A DNA stretch of 20,253 bases from Beroe ovata. Its lineage: Eukaryota > Ctenophora > Nuda > Beroida > Beroidae. The stretch covers positions 199,006-219,258 of the forward strand of contig CAMPET010000026.1 in assembly GCA_946803715.1 (NCBI GenBank), read 5' to 3'. The translations under genes were made by a program, and so were the position numbers. The notes under the pieces are model-generated. The model saw only the letters and a list, made by a program, of their open reading frames with translations, ran no database searches and was not told where the DNA came from. Of this stretch, positions 1 through 11,998 are shown piece after piece (positions within the stretch are counted from its first letter, which is position 1; every line of letters begins with the position of its first letter).

Positions 1-41
1 GCGTGCGCGCGGTGCCGTGTGTGGTGGAGTGTGCGTGTCGG

Positions 42-48
42 CGTGTGT

Positions 49-82
<34 letters not shown>
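42..82. repeat. (GT)n microsatellite
   Basis: A near-perfect GT dinucleotide run with one interruption, set in a longer GT/GC-rich stretch from position 1 to about 110. Confidence 0.9.
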
Positions 83-294
83 TGCTCGAATGTGAGTGTG
101 TGTAGCAAGGTCTGTCGTCTCAGCGGCGACCGGTATTAGTGGCGTGGCGTTAGTGCGGTGTTTTGTTGTTTTTCTGGTGTTGGTAAAGTGGACAGACTAA
201 GCAGCTGTTTCTATAGTAAAAGTCTAATCAAAACTCCTGTTTTTCTTCGTATCTATCAACTTCCTTATTGTGATCGTGTGAAGCTTGGAATGAC

Positions 295-331
295 ATGTAT
301 GCACCGGAGATGCTAGCCTCCGACCATAATC
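295..331 (+). CDS. Candidate first coding exon of the large scaffold-like gene
   Basis: ATG at 295 opens a 12-codon stretch (MYAPEMLASDHN) followed by one base C and a possible donor GTAGTT at 332. Joined to the acceptor at 11781, the split codon becomes CAG (Gln) and the frame continues into CNYVELYDL. This gives the 1-nt carry-over that the 11781 exon needs. The donor is only moderate, the exon is short, and no other evidence links it across 11.4 kb. A short competing ATG at 290 lies just upstream in another frame and ends at a TAG overlapping this ORF. Confidence 0.3.
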
Positions 332-1144
332 GTAGTTCGCACATACTTTGCTGAATCATGTGAAAATGTTCTGGCATGCTACTATCTTCCGGCTCCAGTC
401 CCCAAGCGGTCTCTCACTACGAGATGATTGATAAAATCGAATTTTCTCAAGTTATTTCCTCTACGGTCATTTGAGAAAACGAATCCTGTGTTTTATTTAT
501 ACCGCAACGCATCTTCATCCCGTCTTTTTAGAGTTACCCAAACTGTCAATTGTCATTTCCTCAATTTATTGAACGTTATCGAATCATCATTATTAAATTA
601 AATCCCGCCCTTGAGATTAATTCCCTCTTATTTATAATCGAACATTTCCGCTGTGTACGACGTTTCAATAGAAAGAGCGTTTTCCAACCCGCTCTGATAC
701 CGTACTTTGTTCGTATCGTTATTATCATTTCTCGATCTTCACATATTAATGTCCCAGCTGTTCAAGTTATTTTGTTGTGGTCATTGATCGATGCTTCCAT
801 TTAATAAAATCTCTGTGCTTGATGCGATAGCGCACCACATTGTACGATACAATAGTTACATTTTTAACGGATTGTGAGAATATCAGAAAATTTAATCAAT
901 GTTATCGCATCATATCATTGTATCCTTGAAAATTCCGAGCTCTCCTCGGCCGTTGTAAGACCTATGTTGTTGCAATATCAGACCGCGTACGCGTAGGGAT
1001 AAATTCCTCGAAAATCTCTCAATTTGCTAAATTTCAGTTTAAAAACACTAAATTGTTGCAATTTCATCCATCCGTCAATCATGCAAAGACTCATTAAAAG
1101 CAGGAAAAGTTTACGTTTCTTGTGGTCAATCGAAAATTTCAGAT

Positions 1145-1187
1145 TGCTCTCTCTCTCTCAATGAGAGTATGAGAGTATGAGAGAGCA
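1145..1187. repeat. CT/GA-rich inverted repeat (hairpin)
   Basis: TGCTCTCTCTCTCTCA is followed by a GA-rich arm ending TGAGAGAGCA, so the stretch can fold on itself. Simple-sequence origin is likely. Confidence 0.6.
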
Positions 1188-1928
1188 GTGTATTTATCAC
1201 CTCTCTCTCGCTCTGTTTTCCTGGTCAGTCCGATTTTCGGAACTCTGTTGAAATCACGTACGGAGTTTAGGAATTAGAATGTCACACCATTTCCTGGTTG
1301 AACTATAGTAGGTTTATAATATGTGATACTCGAAAACCCGTCAACGATTGTCGTGATATACTCTTGAACTACCATCGATCGAGCAACAAATTCCCTCCTT
1401 CTCGCGCGGCATAGTTGTATAATAATTCCGCACAAGAGGGCATTATTATTAGGAGATGTCAATAACACTGTGACAAATACATGCCTGGTGTGAGTGCATT
1501 CCTGGAGAGTTCTATTTCTCATGGCACATCCATTCCTGACCGCAGATTTGTCGAGAATGCTTCTGAGGTTTCGAGGGGGTGTTTATATAATTTGCCGATT
1601 CGTAGAAGTTTGGCATATATCGCACGTCAGAGCGTCGCAAAACCGCACTCACTGTGCGCTGAGAAACCACGGGATTCGCGTTGTCGATGAGGTCTCGAGT
1701 GAGTACGATGAGGGGTTCAATTCAATTTTAGGAGAGCATCCTTCTCTCTTGTTTATCACAATTTCTATTGATCTCATTACAGCTGATGGAGGTTGCTATA
1801 ACAGTGGTCAATTTTCCGCGCCGTGAGACTATTTTCTGCAACACTGATTGCACTTTCTACGAGGACGAATATACGCAACTCTTTAGTCACAGGGGTGACA
1901 CCCGGAGAGTTTCGGCCATTTGTTCCCA

Positions 1929-1938
1929 CCCCCCCCCC
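1929..1938. repeat. Poly(C) tract
   Basis: Ten consecutive C, in a C-rich setting. Confidence 0.9.
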
Positions 1939-2261
1939 AATTTGCATCGCAACAAATTCCCCTCCCGGGTGAATCAGCCCTAATTTGCATATCAATAATT
2001 TACTTGTGACAGGTGCACATCGGGCGCTGGGCTTCTTCAGAAGCAGAAAGGAACGCGTTTGTGGGAGACTGTTTTGTTGCGTCTTGACATGCACAATGTT
2101 TATACACACACACACAGAGGATCATTGATACGTAGTGACACTGAGTGTGAGCATCATGCTACCCGTATTCTCAATCTACTCTATGTGTTTCTCACACCCC
2201 CTCTCTCAGATGCTAAAGATAGTATCTTTCTCTTCGTCAACTGAGCCCAGTCTGCTGCAAT

Positions 2262-2311
2262 GTAGTGAGATACACATGTATTGAGATTGCACATGTAGTG
2301 AGATTACACAT
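2262..2311. repeat. 16-17 bp tandem repeat, three copies
   Basis: The units begin GTAGTGAGAT or GTATTGAGAT and end CACAT. Copies are at 2262-2277, 2278-2294 and 2295-2311. Confidence 0.8.
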
Positions 2312-3537
2312 GACACATGCCGAGATCACGCGAGGAATATTATAAATGATGGCGATGCCACCAGCTAATGAGCCGTGTGCTTGCTGCTTGTGACACCTCC
2401 TGAGGTGGCATTGACAATGCTAGCCGGTTGTCACTAGAGACCAACAGTGTTTGTTCCTCGTCTTAAGTACCTCTTTGTTTTACTCGAACAGAGAATTGAG
2501 TTGTGCTTGTTTGTTTCAAAATCTTTGACTGAGCCCTTTTCACCGATGTTGTTGCGTGCGACACAAATACTGAACATCCGTCGGGTAGGATGGAACTCCA
2601 GATTTCGTGGAAACTCCACCACGATGCCAGTTTTTGTAGTCTTCCCTGGGGCGAGATGAGAATTGAGAATCAGGCTGAGAATTTTAGAGTTCCTTTGCTA
2701 ATAACGTGTCATTATAATCCTACAGGGCGTTACTTCATACCAACGTTATACGACTCTGTGTATATTTTGTGCTGACTTTTTGATTTTCAGAACTAATTAT
2801 TCCGAGAAGAATTCTCAAATCTTCGGTCCACAAGTCTGAAGCCATTCCTATCCCTCATTTATAATTTTGTTTGAATACTTATGCAAATTGAGGGTTGCAC
2901 AAGCGCGGTAACCGCGAGTCTCGGCAATTCGTTGTGGAATTTTTGTTACTTTGTCACAAATCACAGAGAGTGCGATCCTCCTAGCTCTCTCCTTTGAAGT
3001 TTCATCCGTAGCCCGGTCTTTCAACATTTCCCTTCCTCTCTTTCAAGTACAACAGCACGGATCACAAGCAATTTGTCATGCGGGCACCGTCAAATACAAT
3101 TTGCTAACCCTCCAGTATTGTAGCGTTTGTGTGCGAGGACAATGTTAAGAGAAGCTTTGCGATAAGGTCAATTTATCGATTTCTCGCCAATTATTGACGA
3201 GGTTGTCACAGACTCCCACCCCCAGCTCCTCCTTCATTAATAAAGCGGCTCCTAGGTTGCCCTCGGGATCGCACTTAACTGAAGCCAAGATAAAGGCAAG
3301 ATGATGAGTTTTATCGTTGATACACAAATGTGATGTGTAATTTGGTTGGATGACGTAGCTGCCACGATAATTATTGATCTTATCAGCTTATTGTGCTATG
3401 ATCAATATCATTGACCATATTTTCCATTGTTACACCCTCTTCAGCTATATTGACATTGCTTTAGAGCTCTCTGAATAATAATGGTGATGACATAGCAACC
3501 TTTTATTGGTTGTATCACTTGTGACCCGTGAATGTGT

Positions 3538-3629
3538 GTACACTGTACACTGTACACTGTACCTGTACACTGTACCTGTACCTGTACACTGTACCTGTGC
3601 ACTGTACCTGTACACTGTACACAGTACCT
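3538..3629. repeat. Mixed 7-bp/6-bp GTACACT/GTACCT array
   Basis: Fourteen consecutive units are either 7 bp (GTACACT, variants GTGCACT and GTACACA) or 6 bp (GTACCT), interspersed irregularly. All but one carry the GTAC palindrome. Confidence 0.9.
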
Positions 3630-3785
3630 AATCGGCTGATATTGACATCAAGAAGTGCAAATGCTGCATTACCCGGCATCACTCCCCGCACTTAGTCCTA
3701 CTATCCTATGGAAACCAGTCATCCCCAGATCCCTTGTATTCGATCGGCGAACGCACAAAATACTTCATTTTTGTCGTCAATTTAT

Positions 3786-3831
3786 CACCAACATAAACAG
3801 CCCTTCTTCACCAACATAAACAGCCCTTCTT
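3786..3831. repeat. Perfect 23-bp tandem duplication
   Basis: Two identical copies, 3786-3808 and 3809-3831, starting CACCAACATAAACAG. Perfect identity suggests a recent event. Confidence 0.92.
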
Positions 3832-4440
3832 CTTTCCACTTCAGCGACCATTGTCGCTCAACTTCCATCATGTTTAGAAGTAGATAGCTTACTACTTGTT
3901 AGTGAGGTAAAACTGTGTGTATTGTTTGAACAACAGTTTGTTAATAAACTCAGACCATGTGATGATTTTTAAAAAATAACATTGATTTCAGTGTTGTTTT
4001 CTCCATTTTGAGTGTCGTTGCTTGACGATCCCTTGTAGCAGTTCATTGAGTGTTATTAAAACTACTTTTCGTGAAAAATTTAAACTCCGCCGACGTTTAA
4101 TATCGCAAAATTTTCTCTAAAACTTTCCGAATGGCACTGAGCATACCTCGATATGCTTTGTGTCAGTCCACAAACTAGGCCTTGCGCCTTTGAGAGTGTT
4201 CCATGTTTCTATAATCTTGTTAGTGTTACGTATTCAAAATGCGCTAGGTATAGTTAAATGCAGTATTTCACCAAAATAACGCTGTAGCTAAGAGCAAACT
4301 TTGTTCTGGTTATGGATGTTTTTCGAGGGGAAGGGATTGCTTTATTATGGTCAATCTGACGCGTGTTTTTAGTATATATTCATTCCAAGCCCAACTCCTA
4401 TAGTAATAGCTCTCGTGTGGCTGCTGGATCCTGTGACATG

Positions 4441-4492
4441 ACCTGTCACTGACAGGATATTCTTCGTGACAGGTTCTGTGCTGTGACAGAAC
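4441..4492. repeat. Two overlapping inverted repeats
   Basis: ACCTGTCAC (4441-4449) pairs with GTGACAGGT (4466-4474). GTTCTGT (4473-4479) pairs with ACAGAAC (4486-4492) over a 6-nt loop. The two stems share bases 4473-4474, so they would compete slightly. Confidence 0.7.
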
Positions 4493-6085
4493 ATGTTCAT
4501 TATTTATGACAGTGCATGAATCTGGAGCGTCTTTCTCCATCGACTTGGTACGGCAATGTAGAATCAAGTGTAGGAGGTTTCTGAATTGAGTCAGGAAGAT
4601 CTAATTATGTTAAACTTTAGTTCAAGCATCCTTTTTTGCCAACCAGTACTGGCTTTTGATCTTATTTGGCAGCATCCCAAATCTCGCTCACAATGGATAG
4701 ATTATCGTAGAGCTCCATGCTTCCCGGCTCGTATGTTATCATATGATACACTGAGTGGGAGAGAGAGGGCGGAATGTCAAAACATCTTATTATATCCTGG
4801 GAGAATGAGGAGGTTTTGTCGTGCTAATCTTATCACCACTGCTCATCGCTTGGTCTAATAAAATTACATTATATACCCACGCCTTAATGTATTTTCTACA
4901 GTAACTGGGATTCTTCTTCCCTTTCTCTATCCCCCCGTGTGTCTTTCATAATCTTGTGACATTGTTGTTGTTGCTGTTGGGATATCATATTGTGCATATT
5001 TCCAAGCTCGGTGGCTAGGCTGTACTCCTTCCTATCTTTAAATCTACCATGATAATTGTGACGCATGTGTGGGAATTTGGCGAGACTTCAGACAACCTAT
5101 ATAATAATTCATGGTCAAAAACCTCTCTCTCTCTTTCTTTATCTCCCGTGCTCGATTCTTTGGCATTTTGCCAAAGTCTGGGCATACTTACTGCAGCTGT
5201 AGTAGGAGAAAGAGAGATATATACTTTGGGAAGACAGCAGCTAAATGAAGTGATGATATAATGTGTGGTGGGAGCAGATGGGTGAGGTTGATGAGGACAT
5301 GATCCTGCTTCACAAATCAACTTCTCTCTCTTCATTGTGGGATGGATCATGAATATTGAATGTGCTGATGAGAGGAGTAAATAGTCAAATACTCCGTGTT
5401 CTTTGTTCTTCCTTTCTTTCTTGTTCCTTTTTTTTCTTGATTTCATATTGAATTCAGGATATTTGCCTTGAAAACAGGGTTGTACTTCATTCTTGCATTC
5501 CACGTAATTTCTCATGATGTTCATTATTTTCTAAACGTGTATAGCTTGCAAATCGAATTTAGAATAACTCTCCAAGTTTGATAGCTGGTAATTGCTATGA
5601 CTGATAAATCTCACATTCCAGCAATTTTAAAATAACCCACGGTTTGCATGAGAATTCGTTCCTTTGATCTTGAACCTTCTTTTTCATGAATTTCATGAAT
5701 TTCCTGGTCATCTTTCGAGCTCGATCATGATCTTGTGAAATGACTTGTGAAAGTTTTTTTAACAAGTTCCGATCAAGAGGACTGGGATATGGGTGTTGGT
5801 TTCGGCAAACTCAACTTGATTCATTACTCTTGAGGAAGGTAGCAATGAGAGGGATTGTGACACTGAATATTGGGCTATAATTCTTGAGATCGGCTACAGC
5901 AGCTTGTGTAAACAAGACCACTATAATAATCCCTCTTCTATGTTCCTATAACTCGATTTTGTTATTCTGAGATCTGACCTCTCCCTTCTGAACACAATAC
6001 ATACAGCTGAACAATGTGTGTGTGTGTGGTTTATTTGAAACCGCACAATAGCTCCCACGTGAGCTTGCTATTAATCTGAACTATG

Positions 6086-6111
6086 ATTGGCTTTCTCCGT
6101 GTGTGACGTCA
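6086..6111. promoter_or_regulatory. CCAAT box plus CRE palindrome pair
   Basis: ATTGG (inverted CCAAT) at 6086-6090 is followed 13 nt later by the full CRE palindrome TGACGTCA at 6104-6111. NF-Y and CREB/ATF commonly bind such pairs in promoters and enhancers; function here is inferred. Confidence 0.35.
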
Positions 6112-7198
6112 CGCTGTAATATTCTCGCCTGGGAAAGTTAGAATATGTGTCCGTGGAATCTGGTTCTAAGAGCGTCATTTCAGCCTGGTTTTTATATCAT
6201 TTCTGATCACATATCCCGATATTTATAATCCGATAATTTGGGAATTTTGAGTTCATCCTCATTTCTACAGCAATACTTACCTGTTTGTTTTTACTAATAT
6301 TATAGTAGTACTGCACGGGTTATGGACGATTCTCATTACCGTTCTCAGGATGTAATATGTATTCCGATTTTCAAGCATGCATTTTGAGAGAGCGATCCAT
6401 TCATCTACGTACTTACTAAAATCAGGCCCCTGCTTCTCTCTGACCGTGATGTGTGGATATATCGCATTCTTCTGTTGCTAAGTAGGTGACTTACCACTGT
6501 AATGGCCGGTGTTTTAAATGAGCTACTCGTGCACTCGCATAATTTGTGCTTTGAGTTGTGATTTTTAAATCCCGTGTGTATTAAAATCTCCCATTGTCGA
6601 GTTTCAACAGGCAAGCTCGGAGATAGAATTGATGATTTCATTTTGTGTGGATCTGCTTTGCTTGCATACATATTATCGAACTTGGGTAGCTATTCACCTG
6701 AATCGATAGCAAAGTTTTCCATGTACTCAAGTGTTGGAGTAGATCATTAATTTGCCCGGCTAATCTAAATGAACCACTTGATAGTTGCTGTAACACCGGG
6801 TGTCGATCATTTTCCCACATCCAATGCGAAATTTTAGTCGTTATTCCCACTTCGTTTGCCACACTCAGAATCTACTTGAGTCGAGTTCACACGTGATGCT
6901 CAAAGTGTGGCTTACGATAGCTAACTATTGATTACTCTCGAATCTCGATGATTTTCGATATTGATAATTTTTCCTACGTTTGAATTCAAGACCACTTTTT
7001 GAGTTCTGAAATATATACTTGTGTTTGGTGTAATTATCGGTTATCACACGGGGCTTCACGTATCGGGAGCAATTTCATAAAATTGCATATAATGCAGAAT
7101 ATTATGTAAAACTATGTGATACCAATGATTCGATTAAGTTATTCGCTCAAAATGACCGAATTTCCTTCTCCCTCTTTGGAATGTCTAGGAGGAATCAT

Positions 7199-7267
7199 TC
7201 ACTTGATCACCAAATAATCACTTGATTGTCACATAATAATCACTTGATTGCAAAATAATCACTTGAT
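7199..7267. repeat. Four-copy array of TCACTTGAT
   Basis: Identical 9-mers at 7199, 7218, 7240 and 7259, within degenerate 19-22 bp units that also share AATAATCA. The reverse complement ATCAAGTGA contains the NK2-class homeodomain core TCAAGTG. Confidence 0.8.
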
Positions 7268-9243
7268 CCCCTGCCACTACTTTTTGGCATCAATGCGGAC
7301 GCCATCAAGCAACTTCGCCAAGACTAGATTAATACCTATCATTAGTTGATAAACTCAGAATGTTTTGTCGTATTGCCCCTTTCATGCTTTTTCCTTGTGT
7401 TGATGATTCACTTCCATTTGGCTATCGAATCAATACTAGCACAGAACGCAAGCAACTAGATCAATATTGGTATGCTACACCATCATTCATCGTAAATTGA
7501 CTGCAACAGCTACCCCTCACTCCGGCCTTGAGACGTGTGTTGATTCAGTCACTGCAGCTGCTGTTGTACCAGGTTTATAGCCACTCATGTGTCGATTTAT
7601 CTGCAACTGTGGAGTGATCTAAACCTAGAACTGCAATAAATGCCCTGAAACCTGACAAATCTATCGTCACGTACCTGCTAAAAGCGTGTGTATCATCACT
7701 CATGGAACAACCTCAGAGTTTTCCTCAGATTTGATAGGTACTTTTTTCATTACCCTCCTATTAGTATCCCAGTGCAGTTGTAAACCTGATTTTAATGAAG
7801 AATTAGACCACCACTGGAATTTCATGGAGCTGGTGTTTCAAACTGATTAATCAATGTGTGGGCAGGTCTCGATTATTTTATCGGCAAGTTTATGATTTGA
7901 TTATCGAATGCATAAAATCACGACCAAGAACCCGTTCACCGATTTCATCATGCATATTTTGAGCGGGAAATAAACCATATTTTTACAACTCATGTCTGCT
8001 TGCAGCCAATTTGAAACCACTCGGGTCTCCTCCTTCGTAGAGCTCTACCCTTGTTTGTAATTTGAGAGACAGGAATGTGTGATGTCATTTTCTCCCACAC
8101 AGTTGTCACTTGCCAGTCAAATATCGCCCACATTAGAACTTACCTTCCCCTTTTTCTCTGAATACTGGTGCTGTCTGTAATAATGTGGTTTTCCTCCGAT
8201 CAGAGTCTAAATCACGGTCATTGTGATCGAGCTGTGATATGATGTCATCACTGCTCATTACTCAACCCTGGATTATCAGTAGAAATCATCAGTCATCCCC
8301 CTCTTACATCAGTCATTTCTCACTCGTATTAAAACATGACCACTTGTGTCATAATGAGTATTCTGTGTCACGAATATTTGTCATTTCCATGTGATTTTTG
8401 CCTGTTATGTTCGTGAGGTGTGACGCATGCGCAATGCTTGTGAAACTCATGTTGGGAACCAATAATGAGCCTGACAAGCCTGATGAGCGTTCCTCATTCT
8501 CAGTTCTCGCCCTTGAAATATGCAAATAAGTATTGCTTGTCGATTAACAAGGATCAAGTTATCGTAGCGTATGTCGATTGAGACTCGCTTACGTATAAAT
8601 TAGTAAAATTCTCGAAAATTTTATTTTCTATCCTCGTTCTCATTTGTACATAAATGTTGCCATATTTTATGAACATCATTTTGCAACAGTATTATTTCAA
8701 AGGTTATCATTCTACTTCACATGCACAAGTATCTTTCTCACATAATTATCCCATCGATATGCTTTATCAAAACTTGAAAATCACAAGGAAATGTTTTTAT
8801 CAAGTCTTTGTACGTGTCTGTTCCATGCGCTTGACGTACCACGAAGGTAGTAGAAATGATACTGTGTACAACAACTTACCGACTCCTTAAACACGCGCCG
8901 CGCCGTGCATTGCTCCTTCATAATAATTATCACGCAGTTTACCACATGACAATCTAGCGGCATTTCCACTTCAAAACTGCGAACGTACTCGCATACTTCG
9001 ACCAAGGAATCTTGGCACTCAAGTTCCTCTTATGTATACACACACGTGTCCATGCTTTTTCTCTTTCATCATTTTCCTCTGTATCCGTACACTTTTTGCT
9101 ATGAAATGCACTTTTTTCTATCGAAAGCAGAGCCATGAAAAAGAAGCCATATATTTTCCTGAATTACATTCTATTTATACCCCTTACCTAGAAACACACC
9201 CGTGAACTAGCTTATATCATCTGTGACAAGGGAAATGTAGTAG

Positions 9244-9300
9244 ATCACTTGTCACTTGTGACTTGTAGATATCACTTGTAGACCACTTGTCACTTGAGTG
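9244..9300. repeat. CACTTGT-rich degenerate repeat
   Basis: CACTTGT, GACTTGT or CACTTGA recurs six to seven times in 57 bp with irregular spacing. Confidence 0.7.
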
Positions 9301-9848
9301 CTCAGTATCATGGTTTGATAGTGTGAAGTCTGTCTGACCATACATGTTGTATACCTCGTACCAAAGTGTGCTTGACACGCGTGCACACGCTCCCTTCACC
9401 CCCAAATATGTGATTGAATCACACATAAGTGAGATAAGATAAAGTCTACCCCGTGATGTCATTGAGATACCTCAAAACCATTAATAAGTGATGTCATCAA
9501 GTATCACCATTATAGATGATACACATGGGAGTCAAAATGACATCATCATTTACATCAAGTATCATGTTGTTGTGGATCATATTTTGTTGTTCGTTATAAT
9601 GTGCAGGGTGGTGTTCTGCCGTGTGATCTAAACCTAACACCACGCTGGTATGATGGTAATTTGATTGGGGGAGGGTGGAGCAATGGTTTCACCAGGTGGT
9701 TCAACGCTGTTTCCACTCAACTACCAAATTAGAATCACCTATTTCGGGCGCGGCGACGGGTTTTGTATTGGTGACGAATGCTTTCAATTCGCTAGTTGTG
9801 CCTTTCATGGGTCTGCTGTCTGCACGCATCTTTTTTATACACCTGTGT

Positions 9849-9898
9849 ATGTGAGTGTGTGTGTGTGAGTGTGTGAGTGTGTGAGTGTGAGAGTGTGA
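9849..9898. repeat. GT/GA-rich microsatellite
   Basis: Runs of GTGTGTGA and GTGTGAGT; a compound simple repeat. Confidence 0.85.
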
Positions 9899-11228
9899 AC
9901 TATGAGTGGAAGTGCGCTGCAATCACCATTGTGTTAGATCAGAGCCCGGATTCGGACCGTGTTAATTGGGTGTGTTAATTGGCCGAGTTTGGAACCTGGT
10001 ATGAAGTTTCATGACCTCATCCCGCTCTCCTTCTCTTTCAAGTACAATTCAGTAGACGAAATTCCTGCTTTAGTGCTTCCGACTTATTTCTATCACACTT
10101 TTCTGGATCATACTCCTTTCAAATCACTCATCACATCCAAATCACTCACCAGGGCAAAGCGTGACTTATCCCATCATATTGTCACACTTCACACACGTAC
10201 AATTCCTGAATGAACACGTCTCAAAACCCCTCTTTCCCATCCCCCCTCCTCCTCCCACAGCTGACACTTCACACGTATCACAAGACACTGTAACGTGTGA
10301 CCATGTCGGTACCAGGCACCACTATCACTCTCACACCACGCACATACAAACACACACCTTTCAAGTGTCAAACTTGAGATATGAAAATTGGCAAATTTCA
10401 TCCAAATTTCCACTCGTTCCTAATTTTATAAATTAAACGCGTCAGAAATGTACCTGATTTTTGAGGAACTATGGAGGCAATTATATAGTAATTTGATTTT
10501 CGATAAGTTCCAATTTTACACCCCCGAGAATGCGTATGTGACTTCCAAAAATAGACCTTTCCAGTCCGAATGAACGTCAAAAATTGAACCTTCGTCAGCT
10601 TGACACAATCAATCACTGTTACAATGCAAAATAGTAATCGCTGATTCTTCGCCGTTATTACTAGGTATTGAGCTTCATCTATCCGATCTGTTACAGCGCC
10701 CTCAGGCCTGCGCAGCAATAGTTGTATTAGTTTGATAGCAACACTAGTAGGGCATCATTGAGTTTGTATCGTCCACTGAATTGGAACTTATCAAGTCTAT
10801 TTTTAGACCGAGTTTCCTGGTTGTTGTTGTCATACCTCTCTCCGGATAGGGAAGGGCGTGGTCAATCTAGAATTAGGGCAGTGGAGGCCGTAGTGTTTGG
10901 AATGGATTGTGTATATTTTATCCATAATATTCTCCGAAAAAGAGTATATTTTCTTCTTCAACCTCTTTTATTTGATTAATACTGAACTTGTCTATGTGTA
11001 TGTAACACCCACTGAACTAACGACCGAATAGTTCGTACCCTATGACGATTTAATTTGGCTGTAGAAATGTCCACTGAGGTATTTTTGGCGTTGTATATTG
11101 TCTAAAACTGTTCACTTCTACTGAGCCCATCACAAGTCAGTAGACTCATCTATCTGCCCACTAAATGTTGTCCACTGTCTTCTGATTTGTCTATCTGTGT
11201 GGTCCCGCACAAGACAACTCTGAGGTCA

Positions 11229-11276
11229 GTGGCGACCTGCGGATGTGGCGACCTGCGGATGTGGTGACCTGCGGAT
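11229..11276. repeat. 16-bp tandem repeat, three copies
   Basis: GTGGCGACCTGCGGAT occurs twice and then once with a single C-to-T change. The unit is GC-rich and contains CpG sites. Confidence 0.92.
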
Positions 11277-11780
11277 GTGCCAGTTTCATCCACCAACATG
11301 ATATGTCTCCGTTATGACGCGGTGGTCACAGATGTCGTGAACCATGAAATATCATAACCAAAAGTTAGTGAAGGGTCACAGGATGTACCTACCCTAAATT
11401 AAAAACCTATTTCTCGACAGAAATAGTCCGATGTCACGCCCTAACTGTCGAGTGTCGCGTCTATGTTAACTATATCATTTCATTAAATCATTAATTTTGA
11501 CACGGACCCCGTAATTTGTGGTTTAGAATTTCTTTGACGTTGATCGAGCAATTTTTATACCTACCCGTTTTACTTTAAATCTTATTTTTGCTACGTTTTC
11601 GGTTTTACCAAGCAAATGCCGCTAATCGGTCGTCCACTCTAGTATTTCTGGCGCTAGCGTGGCATTCACTATGATAATGCTGTATTTTTCTCCACTTGAT
11701 ATTTCTAAAACCTCGCCCTAATTTCCCACTCTCACCATTTGTCCCCTGTAGTCTAACTCCCCACTTTACCCATCCTACAG

Positions 11781-11998
11781 AGTGTAACTATGTCGAGTTA
11801 TACGATCTCCGGACTGTAAAACGGTTCGTGAAGGAAATCCTACACCAGCCGAAGGAAGTTTTCGCCAAGAAACTCGCCTGGGAATTCCCGCCAGTCGCCC
11901 TCGGTAAATTTCACAAGTGGCTCCTCTCAAAACTGCAGAGATTTGATTGCGAGGCGCCCCAGCACACAGCAAACTACATATTCGACGCGTTCTCTCAG
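11781..11998 (+). CDS. Coding exon: helical N-terminal domain, first half
   Basis: The acceptor follows CATCCTACAG and the donor is CAG|GTGTGC. Two bases complete a codon and 72 codons follow. The stretch LRTVKRFVKEILHQPKEVF and the FHKWLLSKLQRF segment alternate hydrophobic and basic residues like amphipathic helices in a folded domain, unlike the disordered rest of the protein. No in-frame ATG lies between the preceding stop and the exon, so translation must begin upstream. I could not match it to a known domain. Confidence 0.82.

Larger units (their letters stand above)
332..11780 (+). other. Putative long first intron or upstream intergenic DNA
   Basis: About 11.4 kb with only short, scattered ORFs of random-looking composition. 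None has a recognisable domain or splice partners. The content is AT-richer than the exons and dotted with short tandem repeats, simple-sequence runs and palindromes, listed separately. It is an intron if the 295..331 exon is real; otherwise it is partly intergenic and the true first exon is elsewhere. Confidence 0.5.

Noticed and set aside
1494-1826. 110-codon + strand ORF
   Set aside because: It overlaps other short ORFs in different frames, and its composition and motifs look random.
5015-5524. 169-codon minus-strand ORF
   Set aside because: No recognisable domain, low-complexity Lys/Arg and Ser stretches that mirror CT/GA-rich DNA, no splice partners. An ORF of this length is plausible by chance in 11 kb of non-coding DNA.
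8421-8435. NRF-1-like site (GCATGCGC)
   Set aside because: A single partial match without other promoter features nearby.
11696-11780. Start of the 11781 exon as a TTG-initiated ORF
   Set aside because: There is no ATG in the open stretch, and the acceptor CCTACAG at 11780 marks this as the intron end.
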